This document shows positions 1-13,518 of a DNA stretch of 64,000 nt, piece by piece. Source of the DNA: Cruorifilaria tuberocauda (lineage: Eukaryota; Nematoda; Chromadorea; Rhabditida; Onchocercidae). Each line of letters begins with the position of its first letter. Positions within the stretch are counted from its first letter, which is position 1. The stretch covers positions 60,590 through 124,589 of the forward strand of contig JABVXU010000139.1 of NCBI GenBank assembly GCA_013365365.1. The letters run 5' to 3'. The translations under genes were made by a program, and so were the position numbers. The notes under the pieces are model-generated. The model did no database searches and was not told where the DNA came from. It saw only the letters and a program-made list of their open reading frames with translations.

Positions 1-3000
1 GAAAGCCTAATTACTCATCATTGAAACCTTTTTTCGTTGAACTGTTTGTTGAAAGAACATAAAGCAAACTTACATTTGACCATTAGCAGGAATAAAGTAA
101 TGAATTTGATAACTAACTACAAAAATAAAATTTAGATTGGGCTGTGCTGTTATGAATATAACTATAAGCAGTTACTTCAATTCAAAACCAAAGAGTACTT
201 CAAATAGAAGAATCAATATTTGTTCCCAACAAATTTCCAGTATTATCTTATTTCCATTCTGCAGGGAAAAGGAAATTAATGGTACACGGCTTATATCAAC
301 GAATCAAACGAATTTCATGAATACCAAAAGTAAAATGGACGCTTTTAGTAATCTGCACAACAAGCACAACTCATATACCAATCTTCGTAATGAAATGACA
401 TTTCGGGATTTCCATGAGGACCAGGGCGACTTTCGGTGAAGGTATCAGTGATATCCGTTTAAGAGTGATTTCATGCTACAGAAGACGGATAGACATACAT
501 CGTTTTCTGTATCGCATAAGTGGGGATGAGACGAAATTAATCGGAAAATCGATATAATAAATCGTTTCTTCAGGAAAAGAGATACAATTAATGATGTGGA
601 ATTAACAAAGTGGGCAAATGGCCCTCTACAGACATTCTGATTGTATGCATACTATGCAACTGACCAAAGATTAGACTCTATTCTTAAAATGCAAAAATTA
701 ATGAAATATGAGAGGAGAAGGAAGGAAATAATGAGCTGTTGCTGATATCTCTTCCAAAAAGCATCACCAGCTTGCATTTTCCAATAACAAATAACTCGAT
801 CAGATGAATTATTTATATAACTGAAGGACTTGATGAGTACAAAGGTCAAACTTTGATCATAAGGTAAAAAGAACCAAAGGCCAATTATTTAATGGAATTA
901 CCCCATGGCGAGATAGGTCGAGGATGGGAAGAAGGAAGGAAGGGAGAGGCAGAAAGAGAGAGAAACTTGAGAATAACTGCAATGTCACACGAAAATGAAA
1001 TTCAAAATTTGCTCCAAAAATACGAATTACATGAAATGAAATTCGAAAAAGAGTGGAATTATCGGATATCAAGCGAATTTTAGAATAAACATGGGATGAA
1101 CATATCGCACTTGCATTATCATTTGAAGTGTGTCTCGGGAAATGACAAAGCTTGAAAAGCCTTCGGCGATACAGTGCTCAGCTTAGAACTGCACTCTCGA
1201 AAGAGGATTAAAGCTAAGATTGGAGAGGACTGGGAAAGAGACATGATATCATTTCCCTCTGAAGTCGAGGTAACTCTCTTCTCCCTCATTCTTCCCTTTC
1301 CTTCTGATCGCGGCGGCAGACAGAATCTTCACGTGTACTGAAATCTGCATATCACAATGGATCGATGTTATGAATCAGCGAAAGAGCTTCCCTCTTACTT
1401 ATTTATTTGTTTACAACCCAATCTCGACGAGGGAAGGAGAAGGGAAAGGTCTAGCAGGGTAGCAAGGATCAGCACAATTTACAGGATGGAAAAGTGAATT
1501 GGTACAGTTCAATATCTACTGTCTACTGATCATTTATGTTGCTTCACAATTCCACTGAGTGACGTGGAGAAGAACAGAGAGACTTTTGGAGGAAGGAGTG
1601 GAACGTTGCCGTCCTTGGCTCTCAGCTTTCGGCTTCCGGCTTTCCGTTTCAGCGGCCGGATCAGTAAAAAAAGGACAGTTGAGGAAAAAATGAAGGATGG
1701 AGAAAATTTTCGCTCCTAATGACAACCAATCATCGATTAAATTCAATTTCTCTTATGCCACCACAAATGCAAATCAAATACAAGGAAAGCTTGTTGCTTC
1801 CCTAATTTCTCGATCAACAGCCACTGCTAATACTTCTTCCATTTTCTTCCTCTCTTTTACGCTACCATTCCACAAATTTAATTTAATTAAAACTTGGAAT
1901 TTTTCACAGAATCTACTTCGAGAATACGATATTTTTCGTAAATGATCATAAACTTCACACAAGGAGAAGAACCAGCACCCAGGTATTAAATTCATAATTT
2001 AATTATTAAATAGATTGATACATTAACAACAGTGCATCGACACCATCATCAGTATCGCTCCCTCGATTTCAATCATCAAAAATTGAAGCAAATTGCGAAG
2101 TGGTAAAGTGGAAATGTCATTTAACAGTTTCTCGATACGGTGGAACGACCGGGAATTTCTGACTACTGCGCCGACTCTCTCCCAGAATAGATCCCCCGTC
2201 CTCCACCCCTTCTTCCCGCTCTTTCCATCTTTCGATTCTCGACAAACAAAGAGAACAGGAAGATGATGAATAAGACAGATGATTCATGTAGATGGAGATA
2301 TCAAGTTAAATGCATTTGAACTTTGAAAATGAGAACTGTCAAGTGAAATGGTGGGGAAAGGATTTATTCACAATTCACAAAAATAACAGTGGAAGGAAGT
2401 GCAGAATGAATCGGTGGACAGACTTACATCGCGTCATTCGTAACGGAGGTATGGGCGGATTATAAGGAAGGAAGAAATTGATGGCTATATGGGTAGAGTG
2501 AAGCAAAGTAACTCATTTGGAGAAGATGGAACAGAATGAATTCAAAAAATTATCAGTTAACGGCTTACACATATCACACCAATCAGTGTCCGAGTGTAAT
2601 TAAGCTTCTGTCTTCTGCGGTTGATTCAACTGAACCGAGGTAACTTTAAAAATTTTTATTGTCTATCTATGTTTGGACATTTTGACTCCTTACTCTTTCT
2701 AATTAAAAAATTAGCTTATGAATTGTACATATTAATTACCATTGCTTTCTCCAATAAAAAAAATTAATCACTTTTATTATTAAATTTTTCGACGCTTTTA
2801 ATAACGTTGCAATACGTCCGTAGTCAACCATATTATACTTATCAATTATCCTGGTTATGCATAAATATAAACAGAGCCCGTCCTCATGTCTTTCTGAAAT
2901 GAATTCATACATACAATGTATATAAGCTACATATGCGCACGTACGCTTTTACAAAGCATCATTAAATACATTTCACGTATCAAGTGCAGACACTTCCTTC

Positions 3001-3997
3001 TAGTTCTTACGTTGTTAAGAGTGTTAACAGAGTCTCAAGTTTAGTATATGAGCGATGGGAGTGATGATATGCGACCGGTTGGAGAAAATGAAATATGAAG
3101 TGATAAAATGTAAAATGTTTTTGTCGAGGAATCATTAATTAAGAAAAAAAATCAAATTTGCGAGATTTGCATTACTACGAGAGATTGGACATTTTTGGTG
3201 ATAAGCATGATAATAATTACGATGATATTAATGAATTTATTGAGGTAACATATAATTAATTTCAAGAACAGTTGCAGTGTAATGAAAAAATATAATCTCC
3301 TTTAATGGATGAGTTCATCCAACTGTCGATATCATTATCGTCCGCTTATCCTTCTTACGATTTATAATTCTCTTTGTGCTTCACTCACTACCTGGAGTGA
3401 TGATAAGCGTGAAAGTAAATAAAACAAGGGCTAACTAATTCACCAATCGATTTACTTTACAGGAAAAGAAGCACAAAGTGTATGAGATGAATCTCGTAAT
3501 GAGTGCAAATTATTTTAAAAGAATAAAAAACAACCACAAATAATATAATTTCTTTCAGATTTTTTAAATTCAGCAAGAAAAAAATAAACCAATCCATTTC
3601 CAACACTTTTTTTAATTTCAACTCACAACCATTAAAATCTACTCTACGAACCACCTACGATCGAGACGAGTTATTACAGAACAAACATCTTCATAATCTT
3701 CGCTAAACATCAAGGTGTGCATCAACGAGTGTTAACTTAAAGTGTATTTTAAATTTCAAAAATTTAATTGTTAGCATTTCAAGAAAAAATTTCAAGCATG
3801 ATTATGATAATATGGAAAATTCATTGTCATATGCGACATGCAAAAAGTACAACATATTTCATCTCGCCGCTACCATATTTGTTTTTATAATTTGATTTGC
3901 AACTCGAATTCGATCGTTGTTTTGGGACGAACAATTCCAGAAGCGAGTTGTTCTCATAAAGTTTCAATTTGTATTTTGCATTAATCAACGTGATTGT

Positions 3998-4049
3998 GAA
4001 GTTTATTATTACTATTACTAAGTTTATTATTATTATTATTACTATTACG
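3998..4049. repeat. TTA/ACT trinucleotide-rich microsatellite
   Basis: An imperfect run of TTATTATTACTATTACTA-type triplets. It is a simple sequence repeat in the gene-poor region, with no coding context. Confidence 0.7.
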
Positions 4050-5320
4050 AAATTCTCATCAGAAATGATAGCAAAGAGTTAGAAGACATCAGAAAGTAAT
4101 TTCTGTGCACTGAAGAATGAAAAAGTACTATTTTATCAATAGTAACTGGTTTTCTGGTACCCACTTCCTTCTTTCGAAATTTATAATAAAATTCATGTCA
4201 TAGTTCAGTAGTATAGTGCAGCAGTTCTCTTTCACATCACCGTCTTCCCGAAGATTTTAAATTTATAAAATTTTGCTTTCAATAAAATTCTCCCACAACT
4301 GAAATTAAAAATGGCAAACTTTGCTTTATCGCCCCAAAAAAGAGAAAAGAATTGGAATTGGAGTAGTTTTTAGATAAATGAATGGTACATTGAAAAAAGA
4401 AAATCATGCTTACAAATAAAACATGAAATTAAGAGAAACAATTTTGTTCCCTCTCGTGATTTGGAAAGTGGAAGAATGACATGGAATTTCATTTATCCTT
4501 CGGGTCAACTCATTTGTAGTCGACGTATTCCTTCTTCGCTCTTTCCTGACAAAATAGAAAAATGAAAGATACGGAAATTTCTCAACTTGATTAACTTTAA
4601 TGTGAAGCATTCACAGAAAATAATCCAGAAATAATTGTGAACCCTTGTCACAGTTTATGTATGGGTAAAGGTTATTGAATTAAGAGGAGGTTATTTGAGA
4701 AAGAATGAAGAAATGGTAATGAGGCCAAGTTACTGGATGGCTATGAATGAATATTGGGACAGAATTGCACCGTAACTTAATTACATCTATCGATGATAGG
4801 GCGAACAAGCAAATAAACAAACAAAAAAATAAGAAGGAAGTATGAAGGAGGACGTTTTCAATTCATCTCAGTGCCACAGAAATAGCAAATATATTTGCGA
4901 GGAGAGTGCAAGATGAAAATCAATGGAAGTGAAGAGGTCGATGAGTATATGATTGATGTTTCAACTTTCAACTTTACAGTCTCTCGGAAAGAAGCCGGCA
5001 AGCGAAATTTCCATTTGACTTCTCTGAGCAGAAGCTAGAAGATGGAAATGTGTCAAATTGTTGATATCTGACCCATTTCACAGTTTACAGAGAAGAGAAG
5101 TATGGTCCCTTCCAACGAGTCCTTGAAATCATTAAATGGGAGGTGAGGTTGACTGTTTGCTCAGGTAACAATTGTTTTTCGATTTACCTATCCTGAGAAA
5201 TTGATCTGTTTACTCCTTATTTTCTCCACTGTCCAAGAGCATTTTGATTCCGAACATGGCAGATGGAAAAGAGTTAATCAGAAGAAGGAAGAGGGAGGCC
5301 GGATCGATCGGCCATGGGCC

Positions 5321-5341
5321 ACCGGCCACCGGCCACCGGCC
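5321..5341. repeat. Three tandem ACCGGCC heptamers
   Basis: Three perfect copies of ACCGGCC follow GATCGATCGGCCATGGGCC, making a short GC-rich island in otherwise AT-rich DNA. No gene is recognised beside it. Confidence 0.8.
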
Positions 5342-8300
5342 ACAAAACCACTTCACACAGACACAATAAATCTTTCGTTTGTGAAGAATGAGTGAGAAGA
5401 GAAGTGGCAGCTTTGATTGCGTCGGTAAAGGATTCGGGTCAAAGCTTAGCTTATCGACCAAAGATAACCCGGACAAAAGAATTCATCTTCCACGCGTCTC
5501 TACGCCATTCTCTTACTTCTTACCACAAACCACAGCCTTTTCTGCGGCATGTGCAAATTACCATATCCAAATGGAACTATCGACCTAAATATCAAAATTA
5601 CCAATCAACTTTATCCGTAGCTCTTTTAACTCAAAATACAGCGCTGCGTATATTATCTAATCTGAAATTAATAACTCTCACTAATATTCATTAGCCTTTC
5701 TGATCGCTAGGAAAACATTTTGTTAATGTTAAAGCTAAGCCAACGAGCTTATATGTTAATTACTAATTGTTTTCTTCTTCTCAATATTATCACGTCGAGC
5801 AAATCCAAGGATCATTCCATTAGCACTGATCCCCTTATGAACAAACAATTGTCGCTGATGGCCTTTCTGATCAAGGTCATCATCATTCAATCAGGTCATT
5901 TAATCCTAGTAATATCTGCAGCTGGTTAACTGTCCTCGATTCACATCTCTAATCCTGCTAGTTAAGTATCATCACCTGACTCTATCTTTCAAATGTTATC
6001 CAGTCATTGTCCCTATTCTAAATTCAAATATCGAAAGAAAAGATATAAAAAGGAAAAAGAGAGACGATTCAATCACTCGTACGAAGCGGGTCCAATCGAT
6101 ATACCGGAAGATAAGCGAAATATTATGCACGAACTTATGGTACATTACCCTAGAAACCACTTCTGAGCGGAAAGTGATAGGCGCGATTGTCGTCGTTGAA
6201 ATATTTTCCTTGTTCTGTCAGTGCTTATTGATAGCGAGAAGAAAGAATGTCAAGTGGGAAAAGGTGTCAAAGGCTCACCAACGCCTCGAACTAACGACAA
6301 TAACGGGAAAGTTTCTACGAAAAAGAAAAAAGGCGAAAAGAGTTGCGTCATCTTCGCTTGTCACGTGGAAATTCTACGTGGCAAATATCCGAGTTGATGT
6401 TATTGTTCAATTGTTACATATAATTCTAATTTATTTAATCTGTTGCTCATTAAACACTGCTAATAGTTCCAATAAAAGATCTTCCGATTTATTTAGAAAT
6501 ATCCACGGGGCCTACAGTTCAGTATTGGTAACTGTAATTATCTTATGACTTCTTGGCTAAGAAACAATTATTCATGAACTACTGAATATAAATCATATCA
6601 ACAATTAGTTCAGTGTTTCCTTGAAAGTATTGATTGATTCGTAGGATAGTTAATATTTCGCTGGGTTATAATTTCGTTTTCCGATGTGACAAAGGAAGTG
6701 ACGTCCTTGAGCAGAAATCGCTGTACGGAATGGTTTACCTCTTACTTCAATCAAGTCACTCATTCCACGATTACCTAACGTGATCGTTCCAACATATATC
6801 ACTTCAGGTGAAATACTCCGCCGAATAAAGAAGAAACATTTGTATGAATAGAAAGTCAACGTTACAAAACAAAAATGAAAATTTTAGCATAGGAAGGAAA
6901 TGGAGCGTAGACGAGGACGAAACGGCGCACATTTCAAATCCATTAAACTGTCTACGAGTTCAATGACTCATTCGTTCTTTATTGACAAAAAAATCCTCTA
7001 TCTTGGATGCGAACAATTGAAAGCTTTAAAACCCTAAAGTTTGTTATGTAAACTCAGGCCTGGAAGATTTAGATCTAGGTTCACACTCAGAAAAATAGTT
7101 ATTTCCAAGAATATTTCAGCCTTTCCCTCTCCTCAGGGAACAAAGAATTCGCAGTAACTGAATTTCGGGAGTTAAACATTTAGCTACCCTATCATTGAAT
7201 AACTTATAAATCCAAATTATTATAAGAAAATGTATTGTCTGATTATAGCCTATCAGTGAACTCACCGACTGGCTTATTTACCATTTCTGACTCTTTGGAA
7301 AAAGTTACACAGAAAGTTTTCCGATAGTATTCCTTTTAAAGCCTCTCAATGTTTTAAATGATAAACTATCAAAGATAGATGAGTTAGAGCGATACTGTAA
7401 AGTTAGATAACTTCAATCCAAATAGGGCAGATAAATTTGTTCTTCTACTTTCTATTGATTCCTAATAACCATTACCCTTATTATCATCTTCAAATCCTAC
7501 ATACCGAGACTTTCTCCAAACCCTAATCTTTTACTGTCATCCAAATGACCCTAGCTGTCCAGTACTATTATCGGAATAAATGATCACAATTTCTGCTTCT
7601 TCCATCACTGTGTTGTCGATAGTTTTAGTCAATGCATAAGCAACAAAAATGTTTGCTTTCTTCCGGTAATTTAGACAGAGTTATCAGGACAGAGTTAAGA
7701 TGACTGCGAAAGGAGAAGGGAGAAAGAAAGGGAGCTGTTAGGGTAGGATACGGTGCCGGAAGGCATGAACTTGTCGAGAATGTTGTGTAGACAATTATTA
7801 CTTTCCTATTGACGTTGAAGGAGGCAAGTGATAGAAAAGGCTCACCGGAAAGTACCTGCGAAATATTTGTGCGCAGATGCATGAGCTTTAATTCCAGAAA
7901 GGATTTTAGAAAAATATAAGGACTGAGTCAAGAAATTAACAGAAAGAAACTACCAGAAACCAGAAATTTCATCAAAAGATTATTGAACTACCTTGATTTG
8001 GTTAGAAATATATATGAATAAATAGGTATTAACTGATAGATGATATAGCTGTGAAATATATTTTGAAAGACTTTTCTGCACCATAATCTCACTGAAAGTT
8101 TCAGAATCACTTTAACTCTGATATGGTGCATATCCAGAAATTGAATAGAAGAGCCTAAATTTGATACTGAGAGTCTGATAAAATATTACGAAAGTTAATA
8201 TGAAATGAACTTAAGTATAACTAATTGAACACTTCCTTCTTCCCTCGAAAAAGAGTGAAATTGGAAAATTCCTGAAAAAGATGGGATTTTAATCGAAACT

Positions 8301-9430
8301 GATTCAAGGAGAAAAAATAGCTATCACTTAGCAACTTTTACTATCACAGAAAATTTACATTTACTGATAGTACTGTCAGTGACAATTAGCAGCATAATTT
8401 CAACAGTACAAAAGTGATTGTTGAATTGAATAACAGATAAGGAGAAATCAAAGTAGAGAAAGCCCCAGTGACATCGATCTCGAAATGGAATTAAAAGACG
8501 AAGGGATGGGATTGACTGTGTCGAGGCATGACATTTCATTTCGTTTTTAGCAAAGAAGCCAAGGGAGGAATAGTATAAACGGATAAGGCCTGATCATCTA
8601 TTGATTAGCTTGTCCTTTCAACAGGCAAAAGAAATGCTAACGCAACGAAGCGAGCAAATAATTATTTCTGTGATTCACTGTCCTGAACAACGACAGGTAG
8701 TCAGAGAGTCTATCTACTAAGTTGCTTATTCAATACCTAGATAGATAGGTAGTCTATCTAAGCAATCAGTTCAAACCAGGCGGATAATGTGACGATGCTG
8801 ATATATATGGGCATGTGTGTCTGTGTCATTCAGTGCTGTCTAGACGGATGAGTTTTTTCACGCAGATATTATTAAACAAATGCAACCTGTCTGCGTTCTA
8901 CCCATTCAGTTCTAAGACGTCTTGCCATTGTTCCAATGCTTAAAGAAAACCCATTGATGCTACTTACTTTCCATTTCACAGTCATTTCTCAATTGGCGAA
9001 ATTTCAGTAACTTTCCCATAAATTTTGCTGTAGTAATAAGTTGATAATTACACAAATGTCATTGTATGAATGAGCTTACTTTTCCAAACAATATAAAGAA
9101 GAAAAAGTAAATGTTCCTCAAAACAATATAACTTTAATAATAGTTCGTACATACATAAATGTCGACAACTTTACTGATTTAACAGATTGTATTACTGATG
9201 AGAGAAATGATACTATAATAAAGCGTAATTTTAATTCTGTTCCTTGGAAGTAAAGAATTGCAGTAGTGATAGTGATAATGATAATGATAGTGAAAGCATC
9301 CATTTTGACTTTGACAGTCTCATTGGTCATTTGCCTAATGGTGGCAGTAATAATAACAGTTTGAATTTGGATGAGTGATATCAACCACTTGAATTGATGA
9401 AGTGAAGAGGAAGGAACGGACATCTCCCTT

Positions 9431-9476
9431 CCTTCCATTCCATTCCATTCCATTCCATTCCATTTCATTCCATTCC
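9431..9476. repeat. ATTCC pentanucleotide microsatellite
   Basis: About eight CATTC units, one with a single-base change, form a simple satellite. The open frames that cross it on both strands (for example those rich in Met-Glu-Trp-Asn) are products of the repeat and not genes. Confidence 0.9.
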
Positions 9477-10864
9477 GTTGTTATTAACACTTCGTTGGAC
9501 GATAAAATTTCAGTGTTGAAATTAAAAAAGAAAAAGGGAGATGGAGAGAAAATATTGAAAGATAGAAATGCAAAAAACACAAAAATAGTAGACGATTCAG
9601 GGGATTCGGTATGGAATCAAGGTAAATGATAATAAGCAGAAGCTCTCTTCTCTTCATGCAAATACATGAAGGAAGGATGAGTAACAAGCAAAACTAACAG
9701 AAAAAAATTTATAAAAAAAGTTGGAAAAAATTTAAAAAAAAACAGATATTCATGCAAAAGTATTTCTTATTGGAAAATTTTCATTGAATTAGGTAATTAA
9801 TTAATTATAAATGGATCTGATTTTACAGAAAAACGAAAACATATTATGTGAAAAGAAAACTAAAAAGGAAAAGATCGAGATGGAAAAGTGTGTTGATATA
9901 GAGACGGAATAATTATACTCATTTAGACGATAGATGAACTGTCACTTTGTGATATCTATCGTTCCCTCACAGCAGTGGTAAACCTGTTTGAAATATCGTT
10001 CATTTAGATGTAAAGTGAAAGAAGGAAGGTTGGATGGATCGTTAGGCGTTACTCGACAATTACAGTGAGTTGAGAATCTTTAACCAAATGACAGTAACAG
10101 TATCAGTAACAGCAAAAATAATTAGGGGGGAAGGAGAAAGAAGGAAAGTCACGAGAGAAACTTTCAGTTTTTTCCATATCTTTCTTTTTCACATGTGAAT
10201 CCATCGATCAGAATGTCGTTGTGACACACAACCACTAATCTTATTGGAAACAAACTTAAACTTAAAATTATTTTGGGATTAGAAAGGCGAGTTGTATTAC
10301 GAAAGCATAAGAATTATTTTCATAAATGTCTCCGTTTTGCTCAGGCTTATTATCATTTCATAGAGGTTTTTTTCCAGCCCAGAGATAGAAGGCGATGGTC
10401 CGATATTCGAGAAGTTGATCTACAACGAGGAGAAACTGTCTGCAGATATTTCGACCGTAACTTTCTTGAATCAGCAAGGTTGATTTCTCTTCTTTCGCTG
10501 CTGTCTGGAAAATGCTTTGGAAGCATTCTGAAAGAGAGAGGAGGGAAAAAGTTCAACCCTTCTACAAAAAAACAAAAATACATTCGACCCACAGTAAAGC
10601 TTTTTGTTAGGATTGCCTAAAAGAAAATATTTTCTTTAACTGCAAAAATTTTTCTGCAAAATTTAAAAGAAAATTACGATTTAATTGATTTTCTAGACAT
10701 AATACAGTAATTTTGACAAGGATGTACTTTGTAAAGACAAAGGCAAGAAAATATAATCAAATGAGATACGTATTATTCTGTTGATATTTTCCTTATTGAC
10801 TATAATTTATAAAGGAATTGATTTCAAACATTTTTACTCAATAGATACCACATTGCCCACTTTT

Positions 10865-10898
10865 ATTTATTGTTACTATTAATTTATTGTTACTATTA
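10865..10898. repeat. 17-bp tandem duplication
   Basis: Two adjacent perfect copies of ATTTATTGTTACTATTA, in AT-rich noncoding DNA. Confidence 0.8.
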
Positions 10899-12888
10899 AT
10901 TCGTATTTATTAGTATTAAGACTATTTGATCATGGTTACTTATCATTATCACCACCATTTCTTTTCTGTTCGATTTCTCATTTATTAAAATATTCAAATG
11001 CACCATGAAATTATACAAAAGAGAGCAGTATCTTGTCTTCCGACCCTATCAGGACTTCTCGAAAAAGAAACGAGACATGCTGAGAGAATGGAAATTATCA
11101 GAAGAATGATTGCTTTGTCGTAACATGACAGATTTTTCTCTGACTGTCAAGAGAACTGAGAGAGACAATTCTGTTGAGAACAATAAAAATTGTTAAAGAC
11201 TTCAAATATTAACGACAAATGCAATGACTGTCCAAAAAATTACAGTAAAAAAACCTTAATAATTTGCATTTTAATTCTTTCCATCATTTTAATCTTTTGG
11301 ATGTCATAGTTATTTTTATCAAAGTGATCATTCTTCGATTGATCGATCCAGCTAAACTCTTCTGTATCATTTGTTCTAGAAATCATAAAAGCAAATAACG
11401 GATAATTTATTGAGATTATTTAAAATTTTAAAATGAAAGATAAATGAATACAGGTTTTAGCAAGAAGCTAACTGACAAATAGTAATCGCTCAATTGTGGA
11501 ATTGATATTTAGGTTATTGAACTGCCGCAGATTTCAGGCATACGAAATGCGAGGTGGAAGAAATAAATTTGGAAAAATTTAAACACGTTGGATTATGGGA
11601 GAGTCGAGAAATCGGCAGGAGGCAATCTCATTGTGGCCTGCGACCATTTTTGAATTCCATTTCACTAAAAAGTCGCAGTCGTACGGTCGTGAAGGATGCC
11701 GCGTGATGCAACGATCACTTTTCACGTTCAACTATTCAGCACTCAGCACTTTCTCAAACTGCGGAATCTGTTTCCTCCTCATCCTCTTCTCTTCCCTTTC
11801 ACATCCACCTCACTCATCTCTTCTTAGGAGAAATGGTGACAGCAATTTTCTGAATTTCATTCTTGAAAATTCAAGAAAAAAGTGCTCTTATGTGATTTAA
11901 AATGCCCGAGTCGTTATTAAGTCTGTTAATTCTCAAACACATTTTTATTGCCAGTGGTTGGAGCGATTCATTTTTACTCATAGATCAAGCAGTATAGGTC
12001 TCTCTCTATTGTCGCACCGATTTTTATCAATGGATATACTGTTCTCTCCAGTTCCTGAAACTTGCACATTAAACTATTACTACCACTATCATTTCATTTA
12101 ATCATGCATTTGAAATTGAAAATTTTGTCTGGAGTGCATTAATTTCTTATCAATCACTTCAAGATCATAAATAATACTTTATGATAATTTTCAAATTATA
12201 GAAATACTAAAAAAATGACAAAATTTGGCTTCTTTCAAAAAGCAACAAAAAACACATTTCTCAAAGTTTCGTGCACTAAAGTAATACATCGCATCTTTTC
12301 CCAAACTAGAAAAGAGGAATTTTTTTGCTTTGGTAATAAAAATTAATTATCCGATAATGAAAATTACTTTTTTTTAACTGAAAAATAAAAGGTTTCAAAG
12401 TGTATCAACGACTTTTTTCTTCTCTTGCAGTATTAAATATACGAAACTTTTTATAGCACATTGTGCCGAAAACTTCATTTTTATTTGCGATAAAAGTTTT
12501 TATTCATATTTTATAATCCGAAAAGGAAAAAAAACTCATGTCGAAGCGCTTTTGATAAGCTAATTGGCTTGACTTGATATTACTGAAAAGATCCCATTGA
12601 AACACGAAGACATTATCTATGAGTCAGAAAGTAAACTAGAAAAATCCGAAATTAAAAAAGAGAAACTTTGTTTGCTTAAATGATAATTAATTGTTAAGTG
12701 ATCAACGACTAATTGTTAATATGAGACAACGTTGGGAAAGGGTTTGTAATGAAGAAAATCAAGTTTGTTGCATCATTATTATAAATAAAATCCAAATATC
12801 TCCCCTCTTCATTTCATTAGTTATGAAATGAATGAAGAATTTCAAAAGTTCACAGTTCAGAAAAATATGGTGTATTTTCCGAAAAAGG

Positions 12889-13518
12889 ATGAAATTTGAT
12901 AGGATAGATTTACACCTGAAAGAGGCAAGCTAAAACTGAAATACAAAAAGAGCGTCTGAGTAGCTAACAATGAATAAGATGAACTCCTCTCTTTTCCTTT
13001 CTTTCTTCTTTTTGAGAAATAATTTAAATAATGAATGAAATTTAATACTTGAACGAGCTAATGCTTAATATCGGTAACTGTACGGAAACATAAATACTAT
13101 TTAAAGTGGTGTTGGTTGTGAAAAAAGAAGCAAAAGGAAAAGAGGAGGAGATAATTGGCCCAGCAAATCACTGAGGAATGAATGATAAGAGGAAGGAGGT
13201 GAAATCTCTAGTGAGAGTTGATTGTTGTGAGTGACGAATAATATGTTGGTGCCATCAGAAGGGTCCAATTCGAGAAGCTTTTATAGTTTGATGCAAAAAG
13301 TAATTGCTACTCATAAACGCTCTTCTCATAGAGAAACCCTTTGCGAAAGAGAAAAGGGAGATGAAATTTGATAGCATAGATTGTACCTCAAAGACTGCCA
13401 AGCTAAAAATCAAATACAGCAAAAAGCGTCTGAATAGCTAACAATAAATAAGATGAACTCTTTTCATTTCTTTCTTATCTTTCGCTAAATAATTTAGACA
13501 ATGAATAAAATTTAAAAT
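12889..13518. repeat. Diverged direct duplication, two copies of about 155 bp
   Basis: Copy 1 spans about 12889-13048 and copy 2 about 13368-13518, in the same orientation. Both begin near GATGAAATTTGATAG, continue through GCCAAGCTAAAA or GCAAGCTAAAA, GCGTCTGA and TAGCTAACAAT, then AAATAAGATGAACTC and a pyrimidine run, and end near AATGAATAAAATTTAA or its variant. About 320 bp of unrelated sequence lies between them. Neither copy carries an obvious open frame. The pair is an old segmental duplication or two copies of an unrecognised dispersed repeat. Confidence 0.75.

Noticed and set aside
9118..9629. Overlapping open frames on both strands across the ATTCC repeat
   Set aside because: They are created by the pentanucleotide satellite; composition is repetitive and no splice pattern or domain is present.
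10273..10620. 115-codon frame beginning MGLERRVVLRK
   Set aside because: No domain, no acceptor context or neighbouring exons, and a similarly long frame lies opposite. It looks like chance in a less AT-rich patch.
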